Positions 23,429-36,100 are shown, counted from the stretch's first letter. The stretch is DNA of 64,000 nucleotides from Nyssa sinensis (GCA_008638375.1 CM018052.1:30341239-30405238), one strand, 5' to 3'. The notes: generated by a model not told the origin, from the letters alone. Program-made: numbers and translations.

Positions 23429-23640
23429 TGTAAGCCAATTAAACTAAGTTAGTATAGTTTTAGTAAAACTCTTAATGTTGAGTCCTAGTAGTAGTATTTT
23501 GATATATTTTATCCCAATGAGACTAGGAGTTTTTATCTTAGTAAGAATAGTATTATTAGTTTGAATAGGATTAGAAGTCTTAATTGTATTAGGATTAGAT
23601 TTTATATAATCTATATCTATATATATATATGTGTGTGTGT
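23429..23640 (+). repeat. 3' LTR fragment of the second copia-1-like copy
   Basis: Starts TGTAAGCCAATTAAACTAAG after the polypurine tract, aligns with the LTR at 1433, and runs into an AT and GT microsatellite (about 23617-23655), where recognition ends. 23655-23784 is unassigned AT-rich sequence. Confidence 0.7.
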
Positions 23641-23784
23641 GTGGGGGGGTGTGTATTAGCCTTCAAAATTTTGTCATGTTAGAAAAAAAGATTGATGCTT
23701 AATTCAGTTCTTTTTTTTAATAAAATATATTACTTTACTTTGTTTCGTACATATCTATAAAAAATTTATAAATTCAACAAGAGT

Positions 23785-25838
23785 TAAAAATTGTAAAAAT
23801 GCATTTCGATCACGTGTAGCTTAAAATCCCATTGCATCTCCTTGCAGACATTGCATGGATCCAATACAATTTGAGAGTTAACGCCAAATAAAAGCCTGAA
23901 AGGGACCAGTAGGCTATAGTTGTGCTCAGCAAGTTCTTGTTTGAAGTCATGGCTGGGACAAGGGAATTTAATATAAAAAAAATTTATGTAAATTCTATAC
24001 AAATAATAGAATTTGAGTCTCTATTCATAATCACGCCGACCTTTTTGAAAAAAAAAAAAAAAGACAATTGCATCGTGAGTTTTAGTACATTTCATATAAA
24101 TTTCAAACATGAAATACACAATCACATGAAAAAGTGGTCCCCTTGAAAGGAAAGAGAATATATGCTAGGAAGATAGCAGCCACTGGTGTCTTGTCTTTGT
24201 ATCAGATAAAGTTTGAAATTTTCAATTTGATTATTGGACACGTTTGGGGTAGCTGAGATTAATGTTATACTTAGTTGAAACTTTTAATGTGATATAAAAC
24301 TAATACACAATTATCGTATCAGTTATGTAAATATTTTTGATAAAATTTTTAGGTTAGCATAGTATTATGGGGGTGGCTGATGCTTGCTTTCAGATTTCTT
24401 TATGATTTGACACGTGGCTTTTGAATTTTACAAGTTTAAAAAAAATGATATTACGTTGACCCCTGCTGTTGGATTGAGTCGATTTCTTAATGCCTGTCTG
24501 GCCAGTGTGTGTTCTTTTATTTCTTTTTCATATTGTGGACTTGCCTTTCAAGTTTCTAAGTTTGAAAATTTTCGAATGTACAGTGATGTCTTATCACGTG
24601 TTTTATGATTATTGAATGGCGGATTCATCCTAGTCATTTACCTCAGTTGAAAAATTATTAAACATTAAGACTTTGTTTAGTTACATTTTAAAAAAAAAAA
24701 TATTTAATTTTAAAACGTGAAATATGTATTTGATAAGTTATTTATTTTAATTTTTTTAAATTTAGATTATCATATCTAAATATATTTTCACAGTTTTTAA
24801 AAAATTAATTACAAAATTTTTAGAAATATTTTTAAAAATATTATATCTGAATAATTATTTAAGCGCAGCCTTTTTTTTTTTAAAAAAAAAAGAATAGGGA
24901 CCCAAAAATAGAAAAGCATGGTAGAATAACTATTGGGTAATTAATATAAACAACAAAGTGATTTCAGGAAACAACATTTATTTTGTACTGCATCTAACCT
25001 TCTTCAAATATTATAGTGATAGAAATTTCATGTATTATATTAATATTTTTATTCATTTCATGATGTATGTAAAATTACTTAATAAAAAGTAACACGAGGA
25101 CTTTTCATTCAACTAAAGAAAATAATTTTTTAAAATTCGTAATTAGTATTTATTGATAAAATCATAAAAACTTATTATATAATATTTATAATAATTCAAA
25201 TAGGAATATACTAATTCCTATATTTTCTATACTAATCCAAATAAAACAAGAAAAACTAGGAATAATCAAAATTGGAAACTAAATAATCGTAAGACTATTC
25301 TAAAATAAATTTTCTTATTTTTAAGATACCAAATTTGTCTTACATTATATTATTGTACGTAAGAAATGCAATAAAAGCTACTCCAAGTAATAAGTTATTC
25401 AATGTCTGTTTGGGAGAGTTTCAGATTATAAAAAAGTGATTGTGAGGGGTTGATTCAGACAAGTGATTTTGTCAAAATCAATTTGTTAATTAAGTGTTTG
25501 GTAAAAATTATTCAAAAACGTTTATAAACATTAATTTCATGTTTTACTCTTTATTTAATAATATATTAAATATGTATACTATAAATAAAATAATACTAAA
25601 CAAAACAATAATATATAAAACATAAGTAAATAAGTCTTTTATTTTTTTTAGACAACAAAGGAAAAAAAATCAAATTTATGCTAATTAAATATAAAAAAAT
25701 ATTTATATCACTTGAATAAAAACTCGGTACTAAATAAGATTAAAAATACATGGAGTATAATATATTATATATGCATGTAAATCTTTGCTCATATAATTAC
25801 AATTATTGCACAAAAGGAGAAACTAGAAAAGTACAAAT
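23785..25838. repeat. Segmental duplication, block D
   Basis: A second copy of block B 21165-23070. It carries a private insertion of about 120 bp at 24249-24370, splitting GGACACGTTTGGG from GGTGGCTGATGC. No gene recognised. Confidence 0.9.
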
Positions 25839-26132
25839 TTTCATTAGACCCATTTATAATTTGAATTGGGCTTTTGACATATTCGATTGTTGGTCATTGG
25901 TCTTATTACTAGTCTAAAGAGGGTTGAAACATGGTTCGCAATATGTCAGACAGTTGATATCTTATATAGTAATTGATTTGGCTTCAAGAATGGAAATTCT
26001 ATACTCATACATGATAATCTCATTGTGTTCCAAAGAATTTGCACATCACAATTTACACGGGTATGATATTGTAATCTCATTGTGTTGAATTAGATTCCAG
26101 ATGATGGTTCCGTTGAAACCCAAATTCAAAAA
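25839..26132. other. Spacer; right part duplicated at 35761-35900
   Basis: 25839-25992 is single-copy here and absent from unit 3. 25993-26130 is repeated at 35761-35900 (ATTCTATACTCATACATGAT and onward). No gene seen. Confidence 0.7.
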
Positions 26133-26395
26133 AAGACAAATGCATCGTGAGTTTGAGTACATTTCATATAAATTTCAAACATGAAATACACAATCACATG
26201 AAAAAGTGGTCCCTTGAAAGGAAAGAGAATATATGCTAGGAAGACAGCAGCCACTGGTGTCTTGTCTTTGTATCAGATAAAGTTTGAAATTTTCAATTTG
26301 ATTATTGGACACGTTTGGGAGGGTGGCAGATGCTTCTGCTTTCAGATTTCTTTATGATTTGACACGTGGCTTTTGAATTTTACACTTTAAAAGAA
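26133..26395. repeat. Fourth copy of the 270-bp tail segment
   Basis: Runs from GCATCGTGAGTTTGAGTACA to GACACGTGGCTTTTGAATTT. Other copies are at 8128-8400, 21447-21710 and 24061-24447. It contains CACGTGGC, a G-box-like core, but nothing shows it is a promoter. Confidence 0.85.
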
Positions 26396-26429
26396 AAAAA
26401 AAAATTATTTTGGGCCTTCGGATGTTATT

Positions 26430-28219
26430 GCATGCTTTTTTTCTTTAGTTATCATACTTGATAAATTTGACTTGAAACATGCCATTCAATCTTATTTCCA
26501 GAATTTTCATCTTATCAATTTATCTATAAAGCAACTAATTAAAGTGTAACACTAAGAGCATATTAAAGTGTAACATCAAATTAAAGTAATCATCATCAGC
26601 CAACAAACTTAGAAAAAAAATAAGTTATCACTGGCTACTACAGCAAAGCATGGACTGACAAAACAATAAGAATGAGGGCTTTACTGCCACACTTAAGACT
26701 AAGCAGGTTTGATTTGTTAGTTCCTAAAGGATTTGTTGAAAAAATTAAAAAAAAAAAAATGACGTTACCAAACAAGCCTCTCTTGTTTGGGTGAGTAATT
26801 CTCATGTTGTTTCAATTTATTTTTCGTGCTGCACTGTCGCGTCATAAAGGAAAATAGAAAAACTTTATATGGACAATATCTCAGGCTAAATTACACTAAT
26901 CTCTCTTTAGTTTTCTGACAATTACAAAGATCTAAGGTTTATGAAATGACACCGACTTTTCCTATTTTTACTGATAAATTACAAATATTTCCCCTCTAAC
27001 CAATTTAACTTTTTTTCAAAGTAACAAAAGTGCTGCTTTCATGTTTTTTCCTGAAATTTTTAAAAAAATTTGACCTATTTTTCTAAATTTTTTACTTGTA
27101 AATAAATATTAATTAAATATTTCTTTAGCGAAAAAATATAATTTATTTATCTTAAATTGTTTTTATATAAAATAAAAACAATTTTTTAAAAAAAAAAGTT
27201 AGGAAAATCGGTCAAAATTTAAAAAATTTTAAAAATAAAAATAAAAGGGACACTTTTATTATTTTAAAAAAATTGAGTTAGAGGGAGGTATTTAAAATTA
27301 ACCCTCTTATAATTAATAGATATGAGAAATTAAAAATTTATGAATTATTAAGTTTTCTCATACTTTCATTAGTCGATAAATATTTCTTACATGTAAATAA
27401 TTTTTAGAACAAAAATAAAATCTTATACGCAACTTTTCAATGACATTTTAATTTTTCAAGAAAAATACATATAATTTTTAACTTATAGCATGAAAAAACT
27501 CCGAAAGTCTATTTTAAGTAAAAAAGTTATGTTTTTTGATGTTATTTTTTCTCATGTACAATATTTTTGACTTTAATTATGTAGAATTAATAAATATAAT
27601 TATCAAGATATATCATAAATAAGATATATAAGTATATGTATATGTATTAATATTTTACTTCTTTAATAATTAATATTATAAAGAATTTTATGAATTAAGT
27701 TGATTTCTTTAAAAATTTATTAAATATTAATTATAAAAAAATTAATTGTGCTCAATTTTTAATACCGTTTACTCTAAAATTTCATGACATATAAATGAAT
27801 TTGGGGTTTAGAGAATGAAAGTGAAATTAAGGCCGAAAGGGACCCTATATGCTATGAAAAAATCTTGCAAGGCAATAGCATCATGTTGTTGCTACTTTTG
27901 TCCATATGTTATACTCGTGTTTTCCATGTTATACCTAACGCAATTGGAGATTTAAGATAGATAGAGTTTGATGCGACATGGCACGTACAAATTAAATGAC
28001 TTTGAGATGGTACGGCAACTCCAAACCCAGACGTGTTTGTGGATAGAAATATAGAGAATATATCAGCCACGGACTTGTTTGGTGTCACCAACAACCAATT
28101 TTCGGTAGTGATTTGAAGCTTATATTTTGAATTTGATTATAAGTTTTACACTTAATTGGGTTAATTTTGTATACATACATACATACATACATACATTTGA
28201 ATAATGATAATTATATTCT
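26430..28219. repeat. Segmental duplication, block F1
   Basis: Collinear with block F2 (36505-39244). It contains a foldback element and ends in GATAATTATATTCT, the flank of copia-3a. No gene recognised. Confidence 0.9.
26983..27300. mobile_element. AT-rich foldback element in F1
   Basis: The left part (CCCCTCTAACC, AACAAAAGTG, TTTGACC) reappears in inverted order on the right (GGTCAAA, CACTTTTATT, GAGTTAGAGGG). The centre is a perfect 13-bp stem AAATTGTTTTTAT at 27154-27166 with complement at 27172-27184. It looks like a MITE without a clear target duplication. The F2 copy is at about 37765-38070. Confidence 0.6.
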
Positions 28220-28619
28220 TGTTGTAAAATAAAAAAATAAATATAAACAAATCAATTACACAAGTACACACAAAGATTTACGTACGTGGTTCGACTTCAA
28301 GTCTATGTCTACGGACGGAAAAGAGAAGAATTTTAGTATTGAAAAGAAATAAGAAAGGTGCTACTTACAAGACACTCTCAATAAACTAATTATTCATTTC
28401 TCTTACTTTTGCCCTGTCTTTTTTTCTTCACTACTAACATCTATATATATAAATGTTTATAAACCATGAGAAGTAAATGCCATTTACCTATATCTATAAA
28501 GGTGGGAGGAATTCAGTTTCTTTTTTTCTTTATTTCTTTCTTTTCTATAAGCATTGAATATTGTTTCATTCAATGCTTATGTTTCAATATTGAATGTTGA
28601 CATCCAACATTTCACAACA
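28220..28619 (-). repeat. 3' LTR of copia-3a
   Basis: 400 bp from TGTTGTAAAA to TTTCACAACA on the plus strand. The purine tract, seen on plus as CTCTCCCTTGG, follows at 28620. It contains a stem-loop made by AAGCATTGAAT and ATTCAATGCTT near 28552-28580. Confidence 0.88.
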
Positions 28620-28727
28620 CTCTCCCTTGGATGTCTTCCATTCTTAAGCATTTTCTTAATATGCATGCTCCCCCTCATTGCAGTATGAGTTCAACATAAA
28701 AGATCTTTGTGCTGATGCATTTCACAC

Positions 28728-29575
28728 TTATAATATTAACTTTTTGAATATTGTTGTTGCCAATGCTTTTGTGAACAAATCTGCAAGATTGTCACTTGAA
28801 CGTATCTGTTGAACATTAATATCACCGCTCTGCTGGAGCTCATGAGTATAAAAGAACTTTAGTGAGATGTGCTTGGTTCTGTCTCCTTTAATGTGGCCGC
28901 CTTTAATTTGTGCAATACACGCTACATTATCTTCATATATTATTGTTGAGCTAGCTTGAATTGAAGATAATCCACATGATTTTCGAATGTGCTGGACAAT
29001 AGATCTTGACCATATGCATTCTCGACTTGTCTCATGAAGTGCTAAGATTTCAGAATGATTTAAGGAAGTGGCTGTCATTATTTACTTTGTAGATTTCCAT
29101 GATATAGCAGTGTCACCAAAGGTAAATACATATCCTATTTGTGATCTGGCTTTGTGTGGATCAGAAAGATACCCAATATCTGCATGCCCGACTAATGGTG
29201 ATTTTGAGGTTCGTGAATAAAACAAACCCATATCAATTGTTCCGTGAAGATAGCGAAAAATATGTTTAACACCATTCCAATGCCTTCAAGTTGAAGTAGA
29301 ATTATATCTTGCCAGTAAATTAACAGCAAATGCAATGTCCGACGTTGTACAATTTGTAAGAAACATAAGAGCGCCAATTGCACTAAGATATGGTACTTCT
29401 GGACCAAGGATTTCCTCATCATCTTGTCGAGGGTGAAAATGATATTTCTCCACATCAAGTGATCGAACAACCATAGGAGATGTTAATGGATGAGCTTTAT
29501 CCATATAAAATCACTTTAGAACTTTCTCTGTATACGCAGATTGATATAAGAGGATTCCGTTTGGGAAGTGCTTGA
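28728..29575 (-). pseudogene. copia-3a RNase H
   Basis: Minus-strand reading shows YLSAIGALMFLTN, SDIAFAVNLLARY, then after a frame change LALHETSRECIWSRS, IYEDNVACIAQIKGG and GDRTKHISLKFFYTHELQ, ending DNLADLFTKAL near 28760. Frame changes separate the two halves near 29290 and 29080. Confidence 0.9.
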
Positions 29576-29576
29576 T

Positions 29577-30120
29577 CTACAAGCCGAGACAAAATTTTAT
29601 TTTTCCCATTTCTTTCATTTCAAACTCTTGCTTTAAATAAGCAGCAGTTTTTGTAAGCTCTTCAAGTGTCCCCCCAAGGTTTAAATCGTCAACATATGTT
29701 GTTATTATGGAAAATCTAGTGTCTGACTTCTTTATGAAAATACATGGACAAATTGGGTTATTCACATATCATTCTTGCAATAAATATTCACCGAGACGAT
29801 TATACCACATGCACCTTGACTGTTTCAGTCTATACAAAAATCGTTGGAGCTTGATTGAATACATGATTTGAGATTGTGCATTACCTGCTTCAGGCATTTT
29901 AAATCCTTCGAGAATTTTTATATATATGTCACTATCAAGTGATCCATATAAATATGTTGTGACTACGTCCATTAGACGCATATCAAGCCTTTCTAAGACT
30001 GTAAGACTGATAAAAAAGTGAAACGTAATTGCATCCATCACAAGAGAGTATGTCTCTTCATAATCAACACCAGGTATCTATGAATAACCTTATGCTACAA
30101 GTCTTGCTTTGTATCTAATA
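29577..30120 (-). pseudogene. copia-3a reverse transcriptase
   Basis: The RT core reads RLMDVVTTYLYGSLDSDIYI (about 29930-29990), LQRFLYRLKQSRCMWYNRL and an intact active-site box YVDD (TTYVDDLNLGG, near 29690). Stops near 29576 and 29768 and a stop within the DYEE region near 30075 interrupt it. Confidence 0.92.
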
Positions 30121-30386
30121 ATTTCATTCTACTCATTATGTTTTTGTACAAATACCCATGTGTACCCTACAGGCTTTATGTCTTCAAGCGTTTGCACTAC
30201 AGGTCTAAATACTTCTTATTTTGTTAACGAGTCTAACTTAACATGTATTGCTTCTTTTCACTTTGGCCAATCATTTCTACGTCAACATTCTTCGATGTTT
30301 TATGGTTCATGATCTTTATCAGTTCTAGTGATTTCAAGTGATATTGTGAAAGCAAATATATGATTAAAAATAATATCACTTCAATC

Positions 30387-30698
30387 CTATATATCTCCAC
30401 TAGATATATAATTTATTGAGATCTCTTTATTTTTAGGTATGTGTGCCACTTTAGGAGTTACATGTTCCACTTCAGGGGGTATTTTTCTACCAACATTGGA
30501 TTGATTAATCATCATATAATACGTGGTTTCTTCAGGAGTTGCCATTTCTTTACTATGTGTGATTTCTTCAGGAGTTGCCATTTCTTTACCATGTGTGGTC
30601 TCTTCAGGAGTTGCCACTTTATTATTTTCATGTGTCTTCCTCTTCTGAGGAATTTTATCTTTCGCACCAATAGGTTTACCACGCTTCAGGCGTGCCAT
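30387..30698 (-). pseudogene. copia-3a integrase-RT linker with 12-residue repeat
   Basis: A hydrophilic linker starting near a stretch MARLKRGKPIGAKDK. It carries three tandem copies of a 12-residue unit of the type KEMATPEETTHG, encoded by 36-bp repeats at about 30525-30630. No enzymatic motif; this region is variable in copia elements. Confidence 0.75.
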
Positions 30699-30870
30699 AG
30701 ATTCATTTGTTGCTGTACTAATGGATTGTCATATAGGGACATCAACTCGTGTAGACATATTTATAGTTGTTATGTGCGATTTCATTACTTCTTTGTATCA
30801 ATGAATGCATCTGGTAATTGATTTGCAATACTTTGTAAATGAATGATCCTTTGAACTTCCAGTTTATATT

Positions 30871-33765
30871 GAACTTTCTATACATATAAGATTTGCAGGC
30901 TAATCGTTGGGAGCATATTGCAGTTTTAGTTTGAAGACTGAAAATCTCTATTGAGAAGCAGCCTGAACATGTTGTGGTAAAATAGTCATGTTTTGCTCTA
31001 AAAAATTGAATGTGAGCTCTGTTTTTTTTTTTTTTGTTAGAAAATAAACTCATAAAGCTTTCTAGTTATATTAGATTTGTAAGCTAATTAATTGAGTGAA
31101 AATTAGGAATGACAATTTGTCCCGCCCCGTTGGGGACCCGCCCCGCCCTGTCAGGAACGGGTATGTGGTGCTCATAAATGGGGTCCGGGAGGGATCGGGG
31201 TGGGGCCTTTAAAACCCCGTTGGATTCGAGGCGGGTTTGGCAATGGTCACCCCGTCCCGTTTATATATTAATTTTATTTATTTATTTTGATATATACTAT
31301 ATTTACTAATAAACAACACTATATAAAATTAGTTTTAAGGTTTTTCATATCACACTCATATTATTTTTTCTTATATTAGTTATTTTGACAATAAAAATTT
31401 AATTTACCTATCAAAATAAAAATTTTAACTTACTTAAATATATATATATATATATGGGTTCGAGGTGAGGCGGGGCAAGGTGAAGTCAAAGAATATAAAT
31501 GGGGTTGGGGTCGAGGTTGGGGTCAAGGTCCGAGTCGAGGTAAGCCTCTAAAAAGGTGGGGCGGGGCGAGGTCGGAGGTGAGAAATATAAACGGGGTCAG
31601 GGTTAGGGTTGGGGAAGGGCCACCCCGCCCCGTTGCCATTCCTAGTGAAATTGCAGTTTTGGTTTGAAGATAGTCAAAAAATACTAAATAACAGAAATTC
31701 TCTGTTGAGTGATAACCTACACACTATGTGGTAAAATGACAATATCATGTCCTTGAGAAAGCAAAATTGAGCTCCTTTTTTTTTTAAAAAAAATTATATT
31801 CATAGATCTTTCCAACGATATAAGATTTACGTGCTAATTCACTGGAAGCAGATTATAGTTTTAATTTGAAACAACCCAAAAATACTAAGTAACAAAAATT
31901 CTCTATTGAGTGACAACTTGAATATGTTGTGCTAAAATGACCATATCTTGCTCCAAAAAAATTAAAATCGAACTCCATTTTATTTTTGTTGGAAAGTAGA
32001 CTCATACATCTTTCTAACGATATAAGATTTGTAGGATAATTCATTAGGAGAATATTACAGTTTTAGTTTAAATATAACTCAAAAATACTAAGTAAACAAA
32101 TTCTCTGTTAAGTGACAACCAGAATATGCTGTGGTATAATGGCTATACATTTCTCTAAAAAGAAAATGAAATTGAGCTCCATTTTTTTTTTTTAGAAAGT
32201 AGACTCAGAGATATTTTTGATGATATAAGATTTGCAGGCTAACTCGTTAGGAGCAAATTGCAGGTTTAGTTTGAAGATAACCCAAAATTAATGAGTAATA
32301 AGAATTCTCTGTTAAGTGATAGCTTGAACATATTGTGATAAAATGACTATATCTTACTCTAAAAAAATTAAAAATGAGTTTCATTTACTTTTTGTTAAAA
32401 AGTAGACTCATAGAACATTCTAATGATATAAGATTTACAGGTTAATTCATTAGAAACAGATTGCAAGTTTAGTTTGAAGACAACCTAAAAAATACTAAGT
32501 AACACAAATTCTATGTTGAGTGACATTTTAAACATGTTGTGATAAAATTGTCATATCTTACTCTAAAAAAATCACAATTGAGTTTCTTTTTTTTTTTTTG
32601 TTGGAAAATAGACTATAGAGTTTTCTAGTGATATAAGAGTTGCAGGCTAATTCATTGGGAACATATTACAATTTTAGTTTGAAGACAACCGAAAAATAAC
32701 GAGCAATAAAAATTCTCTATTGAGTGACAACTTAAACGTATTATGGTAAAATAAACATATCTTACTATAAATAAATTAGATTTGAGCTTCGTTTTTTTGT
32801 TGAAAAGTTGACTCATAGAGTTTTCTAATGATATAGATTTGCAGGTTAATTCATTAGGAGCAGATTGCAAGTTTAGTTTGAAGACAACCTAAAAATACTA
32901 AGTAACACAGATTCTTTGTTGAGTGACAACCTAAACATGTTGTGGTAAAATGGCCATATCTTGCTCTAAAAAAATCAAAATTGAGTTTCATTTTTTTTTG
33001 GTTGGAAAGTAAACTAATAGAGTTTTCTAGTGATCTAAGAGTTGTTGGCTAATTCAGTGGGAGCATAATACAATTTTAGTTTGAAGACAACCCCTAAATT
33101 AATAAGTAACAGAAATTCTTTGTTGAATGACAACCGTAACATGCTATGGTAAAATGGTCATATCTTGCTCTAAACAAATTGAAATCGAGCTCCATTTTTG
33201 TTGTTGGAAAGTAGAATCATAAAAATTTCTAGTAATATAAGATTTGTAGGCTAATTTATTAGGAGAATATTACAATTTTAGTTTGAAGGTAAACAAAAAA
33301 TACTGAGTAACAAAAATTCTCTGTTAAGTAACAACCTAAACATTATGTGGTAAATTGGCTATATTTTACTCTAAAAAATTAAAAAATTAGCCACTTTTTT
33401 GTTGTTGGAAAGTATACTCGTAGGACTTTATAGTGATATAAGATTTGTAAGCTAATTCATTGGGAGCAGATTGCAGTTTTAGTTTGAAGACAACCTAAAA
33501 ATATTGAGTAATAGAAATTCTTTGTTTAGTGACAGCCTAAACATGTTGTTGCAAAATGACCATATCTCGCCTTAAAAGATTCAAAATTGAGCTTCGTTTT
33601 TTTTTTGTTTGTTTGTTGGAAAGTAGAATCATAGAGTTTTCCAGTAATAAAATTTACAGGTTAATTCATTGGAAGAAGGTTGCAACTTTAGTTTGAAGAC
33701 AACCTAAAAATATTATGTAACAAAATTTTTGCCACAAAAAAATTTAAATTTTTGTACGTAAAATG
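30871..33765. repeat. Tandem array C, about 12 monomers
   Basis: Same monomer family as arrays A and B, beginning part-way through a monomer at the junction with copia-3a. Confidence 0.9.
31104..31644. mobile_element. hAT-type miniature element, copy C
   Basis: 541 bp, TAGGAATGACAAT to GTTGCCATTCCTA, flanked by GTGAAAAT (31096-31103) and GTGAAATT (31645-31652). Its termini match each other better than in copies A and B, and the G-rich part is longest here. Confidence 0.88.
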
Positions 33766-34199
33766 AAATTTCTTTGTCCAAAAAACACGATTTTCTTATA
33801 TAATTTTATATAGAATATGAATCTTAGTTGATAGATCTTAATTTTTAGAGTTCAAACATATCAATTTTTTTATAAAAAAAATAAATTTTTATATTACAAG
33901 TTATTTAATTTTAAAGTTTTAAAAACAAAAAGTTCCTAATAGTTTTGGAATTGGTCAACCATGAATATGAGACGTGTGTATATATTCCCAGGGTAATCAT
34001 TTTTTTCATGTAGAATATTGTATTATATCCGATTTAAGTCTTATTACTAAAAATTTAATGTTCCTAATAATTTTTTTATATTTATATATAAATGCTACAA
34101 TGTTTATTTTTTCTATTCCAACAATTAATATATAAAAATATTTTTTTAAAAAAATATTAATTATTAAGTGATATAATTATTAATAATTCATCAAGGAAT

Positions 34200-34890
34200 G
34201 TAGGCCATTATCAGATTAAGTGATATAATTTTAATAATTCATCAAGGATATAATTATTAAAATTAAAAGTACTGTTAGTTGTTTCCTAAAGAGAGGCTAT
34301 TATCAGATTTTTTTATTTTTATTTTTGAAAATTCCTTTCCAAAGGAATTTATGTTAATATTTTTTTTAAAAAAAAACAGAAAACAGTTTTTTAAAAGTAC
34401 TCAATTCTTCTTTAAAATGTGTCTTTTAGGAATATGTTTGAATAGATATTTTCAAAAATGGGAAAAAATTATAATCTATCTATTAATTATTATTTTTATT
34501 TGATTTTACTTAATTGAGATATTATCAACAAAATATAGATATAAATAACCAAAAAAATATGGATAAAACGTCATCAATTCTAACCATAAATAAATGAGAT
34601 GTAATCATTTTTTTTTCAATTAATACTTAAATAGAAAGATTATTATTTTTATCATTTCATATTTTTCAAGATTACAGAGCAATTTAATAATTACTTTAAA
34701 GTTTTGAAAATGTTATGTAAAAAATAGTCAAATTCTTTTTGAAAATGAAAATTGGGATGCAAAATATATTCAGAATGTTTTTAAAATAATACTCAGGATT
34801 TTGTTTTAAAACATGATTAAACAAACAGGTTTTCAAATATGATTTTCAAAAAATCTGTTTTGGGATTTATAACCAAACAGGACCTAATTT
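34200..34890. other. Block C private AT-rich stretch
   Basis: AT-rich, with no counterpart at the same place in blocks A or B. ATAATTATTAATAATTCATC-type motifs repeat near 34155, 34220 and 34250. The right end resembles TTGGGATTTATAACCAAACA-type transposon termini, but no element could be delimited. Confidence 0.4.
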
Positions 34891-35760
34891 TTTTTAACAG
34901 AATAGGGACCCAAAAATAGAAAAGCATGGTGTAATTAATATAAACGCCAAAGTGATTTCAGGAAACAACATTTATTTTGTGCTGCGTCTAACCTTCGTCT
35001 AATATATTATAGTGATAGGAATTTCGTGTATTGAATTAGTATTTATTGATAAAATAATATAATTATAAAAACTTATTATATCATATTTATAGTGATAAAA
35101 TACTCTTAAAAATTAATAATTTAAATAAGAATATACTAATTCTTATATTTTCTATACTCATCTTAATAAAACAAGAAAACAAGAAAACAAGAAAAATTAG
35201 GAATAATCAAAATTGGAAACTAAATAATCCTAATACAATTCTAAAATAATTTTTTTTTTTTATTTTTAAAGTACCAAATCTGTCTTACATTATATATTGT
35301 TCGTAAGAAATGCAATAAAAGCTACTCCAAGTAATAAGTAATTCAATGTTTATTTGGAAGAGTTTCATATTATAAAAAAGTGATCGTGAGGGTTGATTCA
35401 GACAAGTGATTTTGTCAAAATCAATTTGTTAATTAAGTGTTTGGTAAAAATTATTCAAAAACATTTATAGACATTAAATCCATGTTTTACTCTTTATTTA
35501 ATAATATATTAAATATGTATACTATAAATAAAATAATATTAAACAAAACAATAATATATAAACCATAAGTAAATAAGTCTTTTATTTTTTTTAGACAACA
35601 AAGGAAAAGAAATCAAATTTATGCTAATTAAATATAAAAAAATATTTATATCACTTGAATAAAAACTCGGTACTAAATAAGATTAAAAATACATGGAGTG
35701 TAATATATTATATATGCATGTAAATATTTGCTCATATAATTACAATTATTGCACAAAAGG

Positions 35761-35900
35761 AAATTCTATACTCATACATGATAATCTCGTTGTGTTCCAA
35801 AGAATTTGCACATCACAATTTACACGTGTATGATATTGTAATCTCATTGTGTTCAATTAGATTCCAGATGATGGTTCCGTTGAAACCCAAGTTCAAAGAC
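35761..35900. repeat. Duplicate of 25993-26130
   Basis: Joined directly to the end of block C. The 25839-25992 spacer of unit 2 is absent. Confidence 0.88.
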
Positions 35901-35916
35901 AAAGACTTTCAGCTAG

Positions 35917-35963
35917 AGTCTCTCTCTCTCTCTCTCATACACATAAATACACGCTTGAAAGAT

Positions 35964-36033
<70 letters not shown>

Positions 36034-36100
36034 TAAATACACGCTTGAAAGATTCCTCTCTCTCTCACACACACATAAATACACGCTTGTAAAATTCCAC
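35917..36100. repeat. CT/CA microsatellite with embedded 28-bp minisatellite
   Basis: Three copies of a unit around CATAAATACACGCTTG are separated by CT runs and CA runs of different length (long CT run at 35972-36014). The open frames here are low-complexity artefacts. Confidence 0.9.

Larger units (their letters stand above)
28220..30870 (-). mobile_element. Truncated Ty1/copia element (copia-3a)
   Basis: Holds the 3' LTR (28220-28619), RNase H, RT and the linker between RT and integrase, read right to left. It stops at about 30870, where the sequence switches to a monomer of array C. Integrase, protease, gag and the 5' LTR are missing. It is the sister of copia-3b, with the same left flank. 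Confidence 0.93.
30871..35760. repeat. Segmental duplication, block C (unit 3)
   Basis: Starts inside a monomer of the array, follows blocks A and B past the array to about 34200, then carries a private stretch (34200-34890), then matches block B 22100-23060 and block D 24895-25815. It lacks the CT/CA tract and the 270-bp segment. No gene recognised. Confidence 0.9.
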
